Counted from the stretch's first letter, positions 1 through 9,571 are shown. The stretch: DNA of 64,000 nt from Sphingomonas sp. S1-29 (GCF_026167545.1 NZ_CP110678.1:124001-188000), one strand, 5' to 3'. Numbers and translations are program-made. The notes: generated by a model not told the origin, from the sequence alone.

Positions 1-115
1 GGCGATCGGCGGGGAGGGGGCGAACCCGGTGCCGGTTGCGCAGGCGATTGACGTCATGCGCGTGCTCGAGGCGGCGCGGCGGTCGGCGAGCGAGGGACGC
101 AGCGTGGCGCTTTAG
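1..115 (+). CDS. C-terminal fragment of a Gfo/Idh/MocA-family oxidoreductase
   Basis: Only the last 37 codons lie in the window; the gene begins to the left and the frame is read from base 2 to a TAG stop. The tail contains NPVPVAQAIDVMRVLEAARR, which matches the usual C-terminal helix of Gfo/Idh/MocA NAD(P)-dependent sugar dehydrogenases (the P-V-x-x-A-x-x-x-M-x-x-L-E-A-A pattern). The genes that follow belong to 2-keto-3-deoxygalactonate metabolism, so a D-galactose 1-dehydrogenase producing galactonolactone is the likeliest role. That is inference from context; another sugar or inositol dehydrogenase of the family is possible. Confidence 0.6.
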   Translation, partial: AIGGEGANPVPVAQAIDVMRVLEAARRSASEGRSVAL

Positions 116-147
116 CTCCGCCACCGTTTCAGCGCTCCAACCGCGCC

Positions 148-241
148 CCGTTCGTGCTGAGCTTGTCGAAGCACCGTCCTTTTCTTTGCGACCGGCACGT
201 AGAAAGAAGAACGGTCCTTCGACAAGCTCAGGACGAACGGG
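148..241. repeat. REP-like inverted repeat, family A (copy 1)
   Basis: Imperfect inverted repeat of about 94 bp. The left arm reads CCGTTCGTGCTGAGCTTGTC and continues CGAAG; the right arm is its reverse complement with few changes. The sequence between the arms is also partly self-complementary. A second copy lies at 36306-36402. It sits between two converging genes and could form a long cruciform or RNA hairpin that ends transcription from either side. Confidence 0.85.
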
Positions 242-259
242 GAGAGAGAGCCAGCGTTA

Positions 260-976
260 TCAATCCCGTTCGGCGATCAGATCGAGCACGTCGCCGATGA
301 TCACCGTCATCGCGCGATGCGCGCCTTCGACGTCGCGGCGCTCGATCGCGTCGGCCACCGCGGCATGGTCGACGATGTTCGCCGAGCGCCCCTTGATCTT
401 GTTGGTGAAGCGGATCGAGGTACGCAGTGCGGTCGAGACCAGCATTTGGAATTGTTCGTAGAACGGGTTCTTCGACGCGCGCAGGATCGCCAGATGGAAG
501 GCGATGTCGGCGTCGAGCGCATCGCCGTCGCCGCGTTCGGCGGCGGTCATCGCGTCCAATCCGCCGCGGATCGCGCGCAGGTCGGCGGCATCGTGGAAGC
601 GCGCGGCGAGCGATGCCGCCGCGGGCTCGATGCCGATCCGCAGCTGGTTGAACTGGCGGAGCAATTCGACCGAGAATTTGCGCTCGAGCAGCCAGCGCAG
701 CACGTCGGGGTCGAACAGATTCCACGCCTGCGCGGGCTGGACGATCGTGCCCTGCCGCGGGCGCGCGCTCACCAGCCCCTTGGCGGTCAGCATCTTCACC
801 GCCTCGCGCGTCACCGATCGGCTGACGCCGTGGACCTTGGCGATTTCGGCTTCGGTGGGGAAGGGGCGGTCGGCATAGACCCCGGTCACGATCGCGCGGC
901 CGAGCACTTCGAGCATGCCGTGCGTCAGGTTGCGGCCAAGCTCGGGCCGCACGAAAACGCTATCCTCTTCGATCAT
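260..976 (-). CDS. GntR-family FCD-domain repressor of the galactose/galactonate genes
   Basis: A 238-residue FadR-subfamily regulator. The N-terminal winged helix contains PTEAEIAKVHGVSRSVTREA followed by the wing; the C-terminal FCD helical domain keeps the Asp/His ligands expected for a metal-bound effector site (DADIAFH, DHAAVADAIE, GAHRAM). The ATG at 976 is preferred over one 12 bases upstream because GGGGA precedes it at good spacing. It is divergent from the symporter-dgoK-dgoA unit, with a 13-bp palindrome between them (1051-1063). It probably represses that unit until a galactonate-type ligand binds, like DgoR of enterobacteria; the ligand is inferred. Confidence 0.85.
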   Translation of the reverse strand: MIEEDSVFVRPELGRNLTHGMLEVLGRAIVTGVYADRPFPTEAEIAKVHGVSRSVTREAVKMLTAKGLVSARPRQGTIVQPAQAWNLFDPDVLRWLLERKFSVELLRQFNQLRIGIEPAAASLAARFHDAADLRAIRGGLDAMTAAERGDGDALDADIAFHLAILRASKNPFYEQFQMLVSTALRTSIRFTNKIKGRSANIVDHAAVADAIERRDVEGAHRAMTVIIGDVLDLIAERD

Positions 977-1050
977 CCCTATCCCCATCGACGGGCTGTT
1001 TGATACAGCTGCGTGGCTTTGTCACCCGCTTCGGCGCTCGACACTAGCAT

Positions 1051-1063
1051 TTTATCGTATAAA
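1051..1063. promoter_or_regulatory. Palindromic operator for the GntR/FCD regulator
   Basis: TTTAT-CGT-ATAAA, a perfect 5-bp inverted repeat with a 3-bp spacer, inside the looser frame GCATTT...AAATGC (1047-1066). It lies 40 bp upstream of the symporter start and 75 bp from the divergent regulator start. The TAT-N3-ATA core is the spacing expected of FadR/FCD dimers and recurs in the second FCD regulon of this window. Confidence 0.6.
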
Positions 1064-1102
1064 TGCGCTGGACGGTCGACAACGCAGGACGAGGACGCGG
1101 CT

Positions 1103-2698
1103 ATGGGGCTTTCGACGATCGATCTGGTCGTGGTGATCGTATATGCGATCTTCATCTTCGGCCTGGCGCAGTTCGTGTCGCGCGAAAAGGGCGGCAAGGA
1201 GAAGGACACCAGCGATTATTTCCTGGCGTCGAAGTCGCTGCCCTGGTGGGCGATCGGCGCATCGCTGATCGCGGCCAATATCTCGGCCGAACAGATCGTC
1301 GGCATGTCGGGATCGGGCTATGTCATGGGGCTGGCGATCGCCTCCTATGAATGGATGGCGGCGATCACGCTCCTGATCGTCGGCAAATTCTTCCTGCCGA
1401 TCTTCCTGAAAAACGAAATCTACACGATGCCGCAGTTTCTCGAACAGCGGTACGGCAGCTCGATCCGGACGCTGATGGCGATCTTTTGGCTGGCGCTGTA
1501 CGTGTTCGTTAACCTGACGGCGATCCTGTGGCTCGGCTCGATCGCGGTGAACAAGGTGGCGGGCGTCGACCAGATGGTCGCGCTGTTCGGGCTCGGGCTG
1601 TTCGCGTTGCTGTACCAGCTTTACGGCGGGCTGAAGGCGGTGGCGTTGACCGACATCGTTCAGGTGACGTTGCTGGTGTTCGGTGGCCTGACGATCTCGG
1701 CGTTGACGCTCAACGAAGTCGGCGGCGGGCAGGGGGTGCTGGCCGGTTTCGGGGTGCTGCTCGATCGCGCGCCCGAAAAGTTCAACATGATCCTAGAGCC
1801 CGGCGAAGTCGGCTATCAGGAACTGCCCGGCATCGCAGTGCTGGTGGGTGGCATGTGGATCGCCAATCTGAGCTATTGGGGGTTCAACCAATATATCATC
1901 CAGCGCGCGCTGGCGGCCAAGAATCTGGCCGAGGCGCAGAAGGGCATCGTGTTTGCCGCGGGCCTCAAGCTGCTGATGCCGCTGGTTGTGGTGGTGCCGG
2001 GGCTGGCGGCGGTGATCCTCGCGCCGGGGCTCAACCCTGCCGATGAAGCCTATCCGACGATGATGCGCTATCTGCCCTCGGGGCTGCTGGGGCTGGTTTT
2101 CGCCGCGCTGATGGCGGCGGTGGTCGCCTCGACCGCGTCGAAGATCAATTCGATCGCGACGATCTTCACGCTCGATCTGTACGCGAAGTTCCGTGACATC
2201 CCGACCGTCGCCGAAGACGGCGCTGCGCGGACGGGCCGCGAAAAGCATCTGGTGCTGATCGGTCGTTCGTCGGCAGCGGTGGCGACGGTGATCGCGTTGT
2301 TCACCGCGCGGCCGTTGCTCGGCGGATCGGACCAGGCGTTCCAGTTCATCCAGGAGTTTTCGGGCTTCTTCACGCCGGGGATCACGGTGATCTTCCTGCT
2401 GGGGCTGTTTTGGAAGCGCGCGAGCGAATGGGGCGCGATCGCCGCCGCAGTCGCATCGGTGGTGCTGTCCTATTTGTTCAAGGTGGGGATGCCCGACATA
2501 CCCTTCATCAACCGCATGGGGCTGGTGTTCGTGATCGCGCTGGTGCTCGCCATCGTCCTGTCGCTGGTGAAGCCGGGGGCTGCGGGCAGCGACCGGATCA
2601 CCGCCGAGGGGGTGAGCTTCCGCACCACGCCGAGCTTCAACGTCGCGGCGTTCGCGATCGTCGGTGTCGTGATCGCACTCTATGCATCGATGTGGTGA
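1103..2698 (+). CDS. Sodium:solute symporter (SSS family, vSGLT-like sugar transporter)
   Basis: A 531-residue inner-membrane protein with about 14 hydrophobic segments. It closely follows the Vibrio sodium/galactose transporter type: ISAEQIVGMSGSGY in the first helices and NLSYWGFNQYIIQRALAAKN around helix 7, where vSGLT holds galactose. The start at 1103 (MGLSTIDLVV) is chosen over an in-frame ATG at 1013 because the extra 30 residues are not hydrophobic and run through the operator; GACGAGGA lies upstream. First gene of a unit with dgoK and dgoA, so galactose or a related hexose is the likely substrate. Expected to be repressed through the palindrome upstream. Confidence 0.88.
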   Translation: MGLSTIDLVVVIVYAIFIFGLAQFVSREKGGKEKDTSDYFLASKSLPWWAIGASLIAANISAEQIVGMSGSGYVMGLAIASYEWMAAITLLIVGKFFLPIFLKNEIYTMPQFLEQRYGSSIRTLMAIFWLALYVFVNLTAILWLGSIAVNKVAGVDQMVALFGLGLFALLYQLYGGLKAVALTDIVQVTLLVFGGLTISALTLNEVGGGQGVLAGFGVLLDRAPEKFNMILEPGEVGYQELPGIAVLVGGMWIANLSYWGFNQYIIQRALAAKNLAEAQKGIVFAAGLKLLMPLVVVVPGLAAVILAPGLNPADEAYPTMMRYLPSGLLGLVFAALMAAVVASTASKINSIATIFTLDLYAKFRDIPTVAEDGAARTGREKHLVLIGRSSAAVATVIALFTARPLLGGSDQAFQFIQEFSGFFTPGITVIFLLGLFWKRASEWGAIAAAVASVVLSYLFKVGMPDIPFINRMGLVFVIALVLAIVLSLVKPGAAGSDRITAEGVSFRTTPSFNVAAFAIVGVVIALYASMW

Positions 2699-2702
2699 GC
2701 CG

Positions 2703-3569
2703 ATGACCGACGCATTCATCGCGGTCGATTGGGGCACCACCAATCGCCGCGCCTATCGGATCGAGGGCGGCATCGTCGCGGCGAGCGAGCGCGGCGGGCC
2801 GGGGGCTGCGGCGACGCCCGCCGAGGCGTATCCTGGCGAAGTGACGGGCTTGCGCGAGCGGCTGGGCGATCTGCCGATGTTGCTGGGCGGCATGGTCGGA
2901 TCGACGATCGGATGGCGCAGCGTTGCTTATGCCAGCGCGCCGGCGGGCCTCGCTGATCTGGTCGCGGCGGTCGAGTGGATCGACGATCGCACTGGGATCG
3001 TGCCCGGGGTTTCGATCGTGGACGGCGGGCAGGGCGACGTCATGCGCGGCGAGGAATTGCAGATCCTCGGCGCGGTGGCGGCGGGCATCGTACCGGGCGA
3101 TGCGCTGGTGTGTCAGCCGGGTACGCATTGCAAATGGGCGACGGTGGCGGCGGGGCGGATTGCGAGCTTCACGACCGCGATGACCGGCGAGCTTTTCGGG
3201 CTGCTGCGGACGCATAGCGTGTTGAAGGGGCAGCTCATGGGCGACGTCACGCCCGGCGATGCCTTTGTCGAGGGCGTCCGCGAAGGGGCCAAGCGCGACC
3301 TTGCCGCCGGCCTGTTCGGTGTTCGCGCCGCCAGCGTGCTGGGACTGCGCGACGATGCCGATGCCGCGAGCTATGCCAGCGGGCTGCTGATCGGCGCCGA
3401 TGTCGCCGCGCGGATTGGGGCGGGTGCGACGGTGTATCTGCTCGCCGATGCCAATCTGGGCGCGCTGTATGCCGCCGCCATTTCGACGCTGGGCGGCCAA
3501 TCGGTCGCGATCGACAGCGAAGCCGCGTTTCTTGCCGGCGTCACACATCTCTGGGAGCTTGCCCGATGA
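2703..3569 (+). CDS. dgoK: 2-dehydro-3-deoxygalactonokinase
   Basis: A 288-residue DgoK-family kinase. It phosphorylates 2-keto-3-deoxygalactonate at O6 in the De Ley-Doudoroff pathway, in the cytoplasm. The N-terminus has the phosphate-loop motif VDWGTTNRRAYRI; the family block CQPGTHCKWATV and the segment FTTAMTGELFGLLRTHSVL follow in mid-protein. The start at 2703 lies 4 bp after the symporter stop; an upstream in-frame ATG would overlap that gene by 17 bp. It overlaps dgoA by 4 bp, so the two are translationally coupled. Confidence 0.92.
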   Translation: MTDAFIAVDWGTTNRRAYRIEGGIVAASERGGPGAAATPAEAYPGEVTGLRERLGDLPMLLGGMVGSTIGWRSVAYASAPAGLADLVAAVEWIDDRTGIVPGVSIVDGGQGDVMRGEELQILGAVAAGIVPGDALVCQPGTHCKWATVAAGRIASFTTAMTGELFGLLRTHSVLKGQLMGDVTPGDAFVEGVREGAKRDLAAGLFGVRAASVLGLRDDADAASYASGLLIGADVAARIGAGATVYLLADANLGALYAAAISTLGGQSVAIDSEAAFLAGVTHLWELAR

Positions 3570-4201
3570 CTAATCTCCACCGTTTCGACGCCGCCTTTGC
3601 CGCCTGCCCATTGGTGGCGATCCTGCGCGGGGTTCGGCCCGACGAGATCGAGGCGATCGGCGACGCACTGGTCGAGGCGGGGTTCACGCTGATCGAAGTG
3701 CCGCTCAATTCGCCCGATCCGTTCGCCAGCATCGAATTGCTCGCCCGCCGCTTCGGCGATCGCGCGGTGGTCGGCGCGGGGACGGTGCTGACGGTCGAGG
3801 ACGTACTGCGCGTCGAGGCGACCGGCGGCACGCTGATCATCGCGCCCAACGCCAATCCTGCGGTGATCTCGGCGGCGGCCGAGCGCGGGCTGGTGGCGAT
3901 GCCGGGGATCGCGACCCCCACCGAAGCCTTTGCCGCGCTGGCGGCGGGGGCGGCGGCGCTCAAGCTGTTCCCCGCCGAAGCCGCGAGCCCCAAGGTATTG
4001 AAGGCAATGCGCGCGGTGCTTCCCAAGGATGTTCGGATGCTGCCGGTGGGCGGCATCACGCCCGAGGCGATGGGGCCTTGGCGCGAGGCAGGCGCGGCCG
4101 GGTTCGGGCTGGGGTCGGCGCTCTACGCGCCTGGCATGACCGCGGCCGAAGTCGGCGAGCGCGCGCGCGCCTTCGTCGCGGCGCTGCCGTCAGTCGGCTA
4201 G
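3566..4201 (+). CDS. dgoA: 2-dehydro-3-deoxy-6-phosphogalactonate aldolase
   Basis: A 211-residue class I KDPG/KDPGal aldolase (TIM barrel). It cleaves 2-keto-3-deoxy-6-phosphogalactonate to pyruvate and glyceraldehyde 3-phosphate. Visible blocks: VAILRGVRPDEI near the N-terminus, VGAGTVLTVEDV, and the Schiff-base lysine in ALKLFPAEA, with LPVGGITPE near the C-terminus. The partner DgoK shows it is the galactonate rather than the gluconate branch. It starts on an ATGA overlap with dgoK, and its last 12 bases overlap the 3' end of the converging esterase gene. Confidence 0.92.
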   Translation: MTNLHRFDAAFAACPLVAILRGVRPDEIEAIGDALVEAGFTLIEVPLNSPDPFASIELLARRFGDRAVVGAGTVLTVEDVLRVEATGGTLIIAPNANPAVISAAAERGLVAMPGIATPTEAFAALAAGAAALKLFPAEAASPKVLKAMRAVLPKDVRMLPVGGITPEAMGPWREAGAAGFGLGSALYAPGMTAAEVGERARAFVAALPSVG

Positions 4202-4918
4202 CCGCTGCGCCACCAGCGGGGTTACCCGATCGGCGACGCGCTCGACGCCCTTGGCGTTGGGATGGATCCGATCGGGGAGCATCAGCGCGGGATCGCCGAT
4301 CACGCCGTCGAGGATGAACGGGTACAGCGCGACGCCATATTCCCTGGCGAGATCGGTATAGATCGCGTTGAACGCGGCGACATATTCGGGGCCGAGATTG
4401 GGCGGGGCGACCATGCCGGTCAGCACCACCGGCACTTCGTGCCGGCGCAATTCGTCGAGCATGGCCACTAGGTTGGCGCGCGTCTCGGCGGCGGGGATCT
4501 GGCGCAGCACGTCGTTGCCGCCGAGCCCCAGCAGGACGAGGTCGGGCTTGCGCGGCAGATTATCGAGCGCGAAGGCCAGGCGCTGACGGCCTGCCGCGCT
4601 GGTGTCGCCCGATACGCCCGCATTGACGAGCGTCGCGTTGATGCCGGCGGCGCGAAGCCGGTTCTGCACCGCATCAGGCAGGCTCTGCCCGCGCCCCAGC
4701 TGATAGCCCGCGTACAGGCTGTCGCCGAACGCCAGCACCAGCCGTTCCTCGCCCGCCGGGCGCGCCGCCGTGGCGGTCTTTTCGACCGTAGTCGCGGTGT
4801 TTCCGGCCACCGGCAGTGCGTCATCGCCGCACCCGGCAAGGCATGCCGCTTGGAGAATGGCCGCCGCCGTCACATATCGCTTGTTCAAACTAACCAAGGT
4901 CCAGCCCACTCCATGCAT
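4190..4918 (-). CDS. tesA: SGNH/GDSL arylesterase (TesA-like lipoprotein)
   Basis: A 242-residue exported esterase/lysophospholipase of the SGNH superfamily. The N-terminal hydrophobic segment ends in a lipobox-like LAGC at about residue 30, so the mature enzyme is probably lipid-anchored in the periplasm. Block I is LAFGDSLYAGY (nucleophile Ser), block II includes NAGVSGDT, block III GLGGNDVLR, and block V DRIHPN supplies Asp and His. It is divergent from the ABC ATPase gene with overlapping starts, the common tesA-ybbA-ybbP order of proteobacteria. The exact start is uncertain: TTG codons inside the first 12 residues could be used. Confidence 0.85.
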   Translation of the reverse strand: MHGVGWTLVSLNKRYVTAAAILQAACLAGCGDDALPVAGNTATTVEKTATAARPAGEERLVLAFGDSLYAGYQLGRGQSLPDAVQNRLRAAGINATLVNAGVSGDTSAAGRQRLAFALDNLPRKPDLVLLGLGGNDVLRQIPAAETRANLVAMLDELRRHEVPVVLTGMVAPPNLGPEYVAAFNAIYTDLAREYGVALYPFILDGVIGDPALMLPDRIHPNAKGVERVADRVTPLVAQRLAD

Positions 4919-5611
4919 TCCCCACAGCTGCGCGATATGGTCATCGATGCGCGCGATGTCACGCTGACGCTCGGCAGCGGCGATGCGGCGACGCAGATTT
5001 TGCGCGGCATCGACCTGGCGGTGCCGCGCGGTCAGAGTATCGCGCTGTTGGGGCCGTCGGGGTCGGGCAAGTCGTCGCTGATGGCGATATTATCGGGGCT
5101 CGAGCGCGCGACCGGCGGCAGCGTCGCGGTGGCGGGGCTCGATTTCGGCACGCTCGACGAAGATTCGCTGGCGCGCGCAAGGCGCGGGCGGATCGGCATC
5201 GTGCTTCAGGCCTTCCACTTGCTCCCGACGATGACCGCGCGCGAGAACGTCGCGGTGCCGATGGAGTTGGCGGGGGTGGCCGACGCCTTCGAGCGCGCCG
5301 ATGCCGAGCTGGCGGCGGTGGGCTTGGGCCACCGCATCGGCCATTATCCGAGCCAATTGTCGGGCGGCGAGCAGCAGCGGGTTGCGATTGCGCGCGCGCT
5401 GGGGCCGCGTCCCGATCTGGTGTTCGCCGACGAACCCACCGGCAATCTGGACACCGCCACGGGGGCTGCGATCATGGATTTGCTGTTCGAGCGGCAGGCG
5501 GCGGCGGGGGCGACGCTCGTCATCATCACGCATGATCCGGCGCTTGCGGTGCGCTGCGACCGGGTGGTGACGCTGGGCGACGGCCTGATCGTCGAGGATC
5601 GCGCGGCGTGA
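4913..5611 (+). CDS. ABC transporter ATP-binding protein (YbbA/LolD type)
   Basis: A 232-residue ATPase. Walker A GPSGSGKSS, Q-loop VLQAFHLLPTMTA, signature LSGGEQQR, Walker B DLVFADEPTG and the switch His in IITHDP are all present. Together with the MacB/FtsX-type permease encoded next (4-bp overlap) it forms a type VII-like exporter or mechanotransmission complex at the inner membrane. ATG at 4913 is chosen (AAGG upstream); an in-frame ATG at 4937 lacks a ribosome site. The cargo of YbbA-YbbP complexes is not established. Confidence 0.88.
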   Translation: MHSPQLRDMVIDARDVTLTLGSGDAATQILRGIDLAVPRGQSIALLGPSGSGKSSLMAILSGLERATGGSVAVAGLDFGTLDEDSLARARRGRIGIVLQAFHLLPTMTARENVAVPMELAGVADAFERADAELAAVGLGHRIGHYPSQLSGGEQQRVAIARALGPRPDLVFADEPTGNLDTATGAAIMDLLFERQAAAGATLVIITHDPALAVRCDRVVTLGDGLIVEDRAA

Positions 5612-8118
5612 GCGATTGGGCAATCGCCTGGCGGCTGGCGCGGCGCGAATTGAGCCTGCGGTTTCGCGGGCTTCGGCTGTTGCTCGCCTGCCTGTTCCTG
5701 GGCGTCGGCGCGCTGGCGGCGATCGGCAGCCTTACGCAGGCGATCGGCGGCGAGCTGGCCGCACGCGGCCAGACGATCCTGGGCGGCGATGTCGAGTTCG
5801 AGATTTCGCAGCGCGAGGCCAATGATGCCGAACGCGCGGCGATGGCGCGGCTGGGCACCGTTTCGCAAAGCGTTCGGATGCAGGCGACGGCGGTCGGCGG
5901 CGATCCGGGCAGCCCGCGCATCGTGCCGATCGACCTGAAGGGCGTCGATGGCGAATATCCGCTCTATGGCCGGCTGACGCTGCGCGACGGTCGCAGCGTC
6001 GGCGCGCCCGATGCCGGAACGGTGTGGATCGCACCCGCGCTCGCCGATCGGCTGCGCGTGGGGCAGGGCGATCGCTTCCGCATCGGATCGGCGAGCTTCA
6101 CCGTCGGCGGGATCATCGCCGAGGAGCCCGACCGATTGGGAGAGGGCTTCACCCTGGGGCCGGTCGCGATGGTATCGCTGGGCGGCATCGCCCGCACTGC
6201 GCTGGTCCAGCCGGGCAGCCTGTACGCCACGCGCTATCGTATCCAGATGCCAGCCTCGCGCGATCCCAAGACCGTCGAGGAAGCGTGGAACAAGGCGTTC
6301 CCGGTCGCCGGCTGGGAAACCAAGACGCGCGAACGTGCATCGCCCAGCGCCGCGCGTTTTATCGACCGGATGGGGCAGTTCCTGTTGCTGGTCGGGCTGT
6401 CGGCGCTGGTGATCGCGGGGATTGGCGTGGGCAACGGGGTGACCTCGTATCTTGCGGCGCGGCGCGGCAGCATCGCGGCGCTCAAGGTGCTCGGCGCGAC
6501 GTCGGGCGTGATCGCGCGGGTGTATCTGTTGCAGATCGGTGTGGTCGCCGTGGCAGGGATCGCCGCCGGGCTGATTGCGGGCGTGGTCGCGGTGCCGCTG
6601 ATCGTGTGGGCGGCGGGCGACGTGCTGCCGGTCGCGCCCGAATTCCAGGTGCAGTTGCTGCCGTTGGTGCTGGCGGCTGCCTATGGGCTGCTGATCGCGC
6701 TGGCGTTCACTGCGCGCCCGCTGATCGCCGCTGGGCGTGTCCCCGCTGCGGGCCTTCTGCGCGGGGTGATCGGTGAGCGTCCGGTGCCCTGGCGGCATTC
6801 GTTGCCCTGGGTGGGCGGTGCCGGTGCGGCGATCCTTGTGCTGGCGCTGGTGACTGCCGAGCAGCCGCTGCTAAGCGCGGGCTTCCTCGCCGCCGTCACT
6901 GCTGTCCTGCTGCTGCTGGCTGGCGTCGGCGTGCTGGTGCGGCGCACCGCCGCGCGGCTGCCAAGGTCGCGCCGCCCGCTGCTGCGCCTCGGCATCGCCG
7001 CGCTGCACCGCCCCGGATCGCGCACCGGCGCGCTGGTCGTCGCGCTCGGCCTCGGCCTCACGCTCTTCGTCCTGCTGGCGGCGATCCGCACCAGCATCGA
7101 TGGCAATATCGCAAGCTCGGTGCCGCAGCGCGCGCCCGCCTTGTTCGCGCTCGACGTCCCGCCGCCGCGCGAGGGCGATTTCCGCGCGACGATCGCAGCG
7201 ATCGAGCCGCGCGCGGTGGTGGCGACCGTGCCCGCGATGCGCGGCACCGTCACCGGCTATCGCGACGTCCGCGTCGTCGATCTCGAGGAACTACCCGAAG
7301 GCGCCTGGGCGCTGCGCGGCGAACGCGGGCTGACCTATGCCGCGACGCTGCCCGAAGGCAGCGAACTCGTCGCCGGGCGCTGGTGGCCGCGCGACTATGC
7401 CGGCCCGCCCTTGGTGTCGGTCGATGAACGCCTCGCCGAAGCGATCGACCTGAAGCTCGGCGATCCGATCAGCGTCAGCCTGCTGGGCGTCGAGCGTACC
7501 GCTCGCGTGGCGTCCTTCCGCAAGATCAATTGGGACACATTGGGCTTCAACTATGTGCTGGTGTTCAGTCCCAATGCCATCGCCGACGCGCCGCATAATC
7601 TGGCGGCGACGATCGAGCTGCCCAAGGGGCGCGAGCGCGCGGTGCTGAACGCGCTGGTCCCGCGCTTCCCCTCGATCTCGGTGATCGAGGTCGGCGGGGT
7701 GCTTGCGCAGGTGCGTGACATCGTCGGCGCGATGGCGACCGCGATCGCAGCGGCGGCGTCGGTCGCGATCCTGGCGGGGCTCGCGGTGCTGGTCGGCGCG
7801 ATCGCCGCGACGCGCGAGGCGCGGACTTACGACAGCGTGATCCTCAAGACGCTGGGCGCGACGCGCGGGCAGGTGTTGTGGGTGCAGGCGATCGAATATC
7901 TGCTGCTTAGCGCGATCCTCGCGGCGCTCGCGCTCGCGCTCGGCCTGGGCGGCGCATGGTATGTCGTGACGCAGTTGTTCAGCTTCGAATGGCTACCCGA
8001 TTATGGCGCGGTCGGCGCGACGCTGGCGGCGGGGGTAGTGGTCACCACCGTCATCGGCGTGCTGGGGGCGTTGCCCGTCCTTAACGCCCGCCCGGCGCGC
8101 GCGCTGCGCGAGCTGTAG
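5608..8118 (+). CDS. FtsX-like ABC permease (YbbP type)
   Basis: An 836-residue inner-membrane permease with a GTG start overlapping the ATPase stop. The layout is typical: one N-terminal helix (residues ~20-40), a large periplasmic domain, three FtsX helices (~260-380), two further central helices, a second periplasmic domain, and a C-terminal FtsX triplet ending in NARPARALREL. It pairs with the preceding ATPase and is conserved beside tesA in many proteobacteria, so a role in envelope lipid or lipoprotein handling is plausible but unproven. Confidence 0.87.
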   Translation: MSDWAIAWRLARRELSLRFRGLRLLLACLFLGVGALAAIGSLTQAIGGELAARGQTILGGDVEFEISQREANDAERAAMARLGTVSQSVRMQATAVGGDPGSPRIVPIDLKGVDGEYPLYGRLTLRDGRSVGAPDAGTVWIAPALADRLRVGQGDRFRIGSASFTVGGIIAEEPDRLGEGFTLGPVAMVSLGGIARTALVQPGSLYATRYRIQMPASRDPKTVEEAWNKAFPVAGWETKTRERASPSAARFIDRMGQFLLLVGLSALVIAGIGVGNGVTSYLAARRGSIAALKVLGATSGVIARVYLLQIGVVAVAGIAAGLIAGVVAVPLIVWAAGDVLPVAPEFQVQLLPLVLAAAYGLLIALAFTARPLIAAGRVPAAGLLRGVIGERPVPWRHSLPWVGGAGAAILVLALVTAEQPLLSAGFLAAVTAVLLLLAGVGVLVRRTAARLPRSRRPLLRLGIAALHRPGSRTGALVVALGLGLTLFVLLAAIRTSIDGNIASSVPQRAPALFALDVPPPREGDFRATIAAIEPRAVVATVPAMRGTVTGYRDVRVVDLEELPEGAWALRGERGLTYAATLPEGSELVAGRWWPRDYAGPPLVSVDERLAEAIDLKLGDPISVSLLGVERTARVASFRKINWDTLGFNYVLVFSPNAIADAPHNLAATIELPKGRERAVLNALVPRFPSISVIEVGGVLAQVRDIVGAMATAIAAAASVAILAGLAVLVGAIAATREARTYDSVILKTLGATRGQVLWVQAIEYLLLSAILAALALALGLGGAWYVVTQLFSFEWLPDYGAVGATLAAGVVVTTVIGVLGALPVLNARPARALREL

Positions 8119-8121
8119 CGC

Positions 8122-9465
8122 TCAAGGCTCGACCATGCCGCGCGGCAGTTCCTCGACCGGGGGCAGCTCGCCGCGCATCGCCGCGTCGAACTGCGGCTTG
8201 TCGAGCGCATTCTCCCAGCGCGACACCACCACCGTTGCCACGGCGTTGCCGATGAAGTTCGTCAGGCTGCGGCATTCGGACATGAAGCGATCCACCCCCA
8301 GGATCAGCGCCATCCCCGCGACCGGCACCGACGGCACGATCGACAGCGTCGCCGCCAGCGTGATGAACCCCGCCCCGGTGACCCCCGCCGCGCCCTTTGA
8401 TGACAGCATCGCGACGCTCAGCAGCAGCAATTGCTCGCCGATCGTCAGGTCGACATTGGTTGCCTGGGCGATAAACAACGCCGCCATCGTCATGTAGATG
8501 TTGGTGCCGTCAAGGTTGAAGCTGTAGCCGGTGGGGACCACCAGGCCGACGATCGATTTGGGGCAGCCCGCGCGCTCCATCTTCTCGATCAGCGACGGCA
8601 GCGCGCTCTCGGACGACGAGGTGCCGAGCACCAGCAGCAATTCGGCCTTGAGATAGCCGATCAGCTTGAAGATCGAAAAGCCGCAAAGGCGGGCGACGCT
8701 GCCCAGCACGACGATCACGAACAGCAAGGCGGTGAGGTAGAAGGTAGCAACCAGCGCGGCGAGGTTGGCGAGCGTCCCCAGCCCATAAGCGCCGATCGTG
8801 AACGCAATCGCGCCGAACGCCCCCACCGGCGCCGCACGCATCACGATCGAGACGAGCTTGAAGAAGACCGTCGAGACATCCTCGAGCAGGCCGAGCACGC
8901 GCTCGCCCTTGTCGCCGACCAGCGCCAGCGCGACGCCGAACAGGATCGCGACGAACAGCACCTGCAGGATGTTGCTCTGCGTCAGCGCGCCGGTGAAGGT
9001 GGCGGGAATGATGTCGAGCAGGAAGCCGGTCAGCGTCGATTGCTGCGCCTTCGAGGCATAGTCGGCGACCGCGCCGGCATCGAGCGTCGCGGGATCGATG
9101 CTCAGCCCCGCGCCCGGCTGGACGAGATTGCCGACGACCATCCCGATCACCAGCGCGAAGGTGGAGAAGAAAAGGAAATAGGTGAACGCCTTGCCCGCCA
9201 CCCGCCCGACCGAGGCGAGATCGCGCATCCCGGCGATGCCGGTGACGATCGTCAGGAAGATGACCGGTGCGATGATCATCTTGACCAGCTTGATGAAGGC
9301 ATCGCCCAGCGGCTTGAGCGCCTCGCCCGTCGCCGGGTAGAAATGCCCGACCGCGACGCCCGCGACGATCGCCAGCAGCACCTGGGCATAGAGGTGGCGG
9401 TACCAGGGCTTGCGCGCCGGCGGCGTGACGCTGTCGGCCAGCGGGGCGATCGTTGGGAGCGACAT
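8122..9465 (-). CDS. dctA: C4-dicarboxylate:cation symporter
   Basis: A 447-residue DAACS-family transporter for succinate, fumarate and malate. The serine-rich re-entrant loop [12 protein letters not shown] and the NLDGTNIYM motif of helix 7 are intact, as is [10 protein letters not shown] of the second hairpin loop. Eight membrane helices are evident. Only 3 bp separate its stop from that of the converging permease gene. It appears to be transcribed alone; no regulator lies beside it. Confidence 0.9.
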   Translation of the reverse strand: MSLPTIAPLADSVTPPARKPWYRHLYAQVLLAIVAGVAVGHFYPATGEALKPLGDAFIKLVKMIIAPVIFLTIVTGIAGMRDLASVGRVAGKAFTYFLFFSTFALVIGMVVGNLVQPGAGLSIDPATLDAGAVADYASKAQQSTLTGFLLDIIPATFTGALTQSNILQVLFVAILFGVALALVGDKGERVLGLLEDVSTVFFKLVSIVMRAAPVGAFGAIAFTIGAYGLGTLANLAALVATFYLTALLFVIVVLGSVARLCGFSIFKLIGYLKAELLLVLGTSSSESALPSLIEKMERAGCPKSIVGLVVPTGYSFNLDGTNIYMTMAALFIAQATNVDLTIGEQLLLLSVAMLSSKGAAGVTGAGFITLAATLSIVPSVPVAGMALILGVDRFMSECRSLTNFIGNAVATVVVSRWENALDKPQFDAAMRGELPPVEELPRGMVEP

Positions 9466-9571
9466 CGGTATCTTCCTAGACTGACCGCAATCATGCGGCG
9501 AGCCAGGCGATAGACGGCATGGTGCGGAATATTACCAGTGCGTGTCGGCGAACCGATCCAGCAGCGACACG

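Noticed and set aside
8431..9513. Plus-strand 360-codon frame opposite dctA
   Set aside because: Asp/Arg/Glu/His-rich shadow; DctA motifs prove the minus strand.
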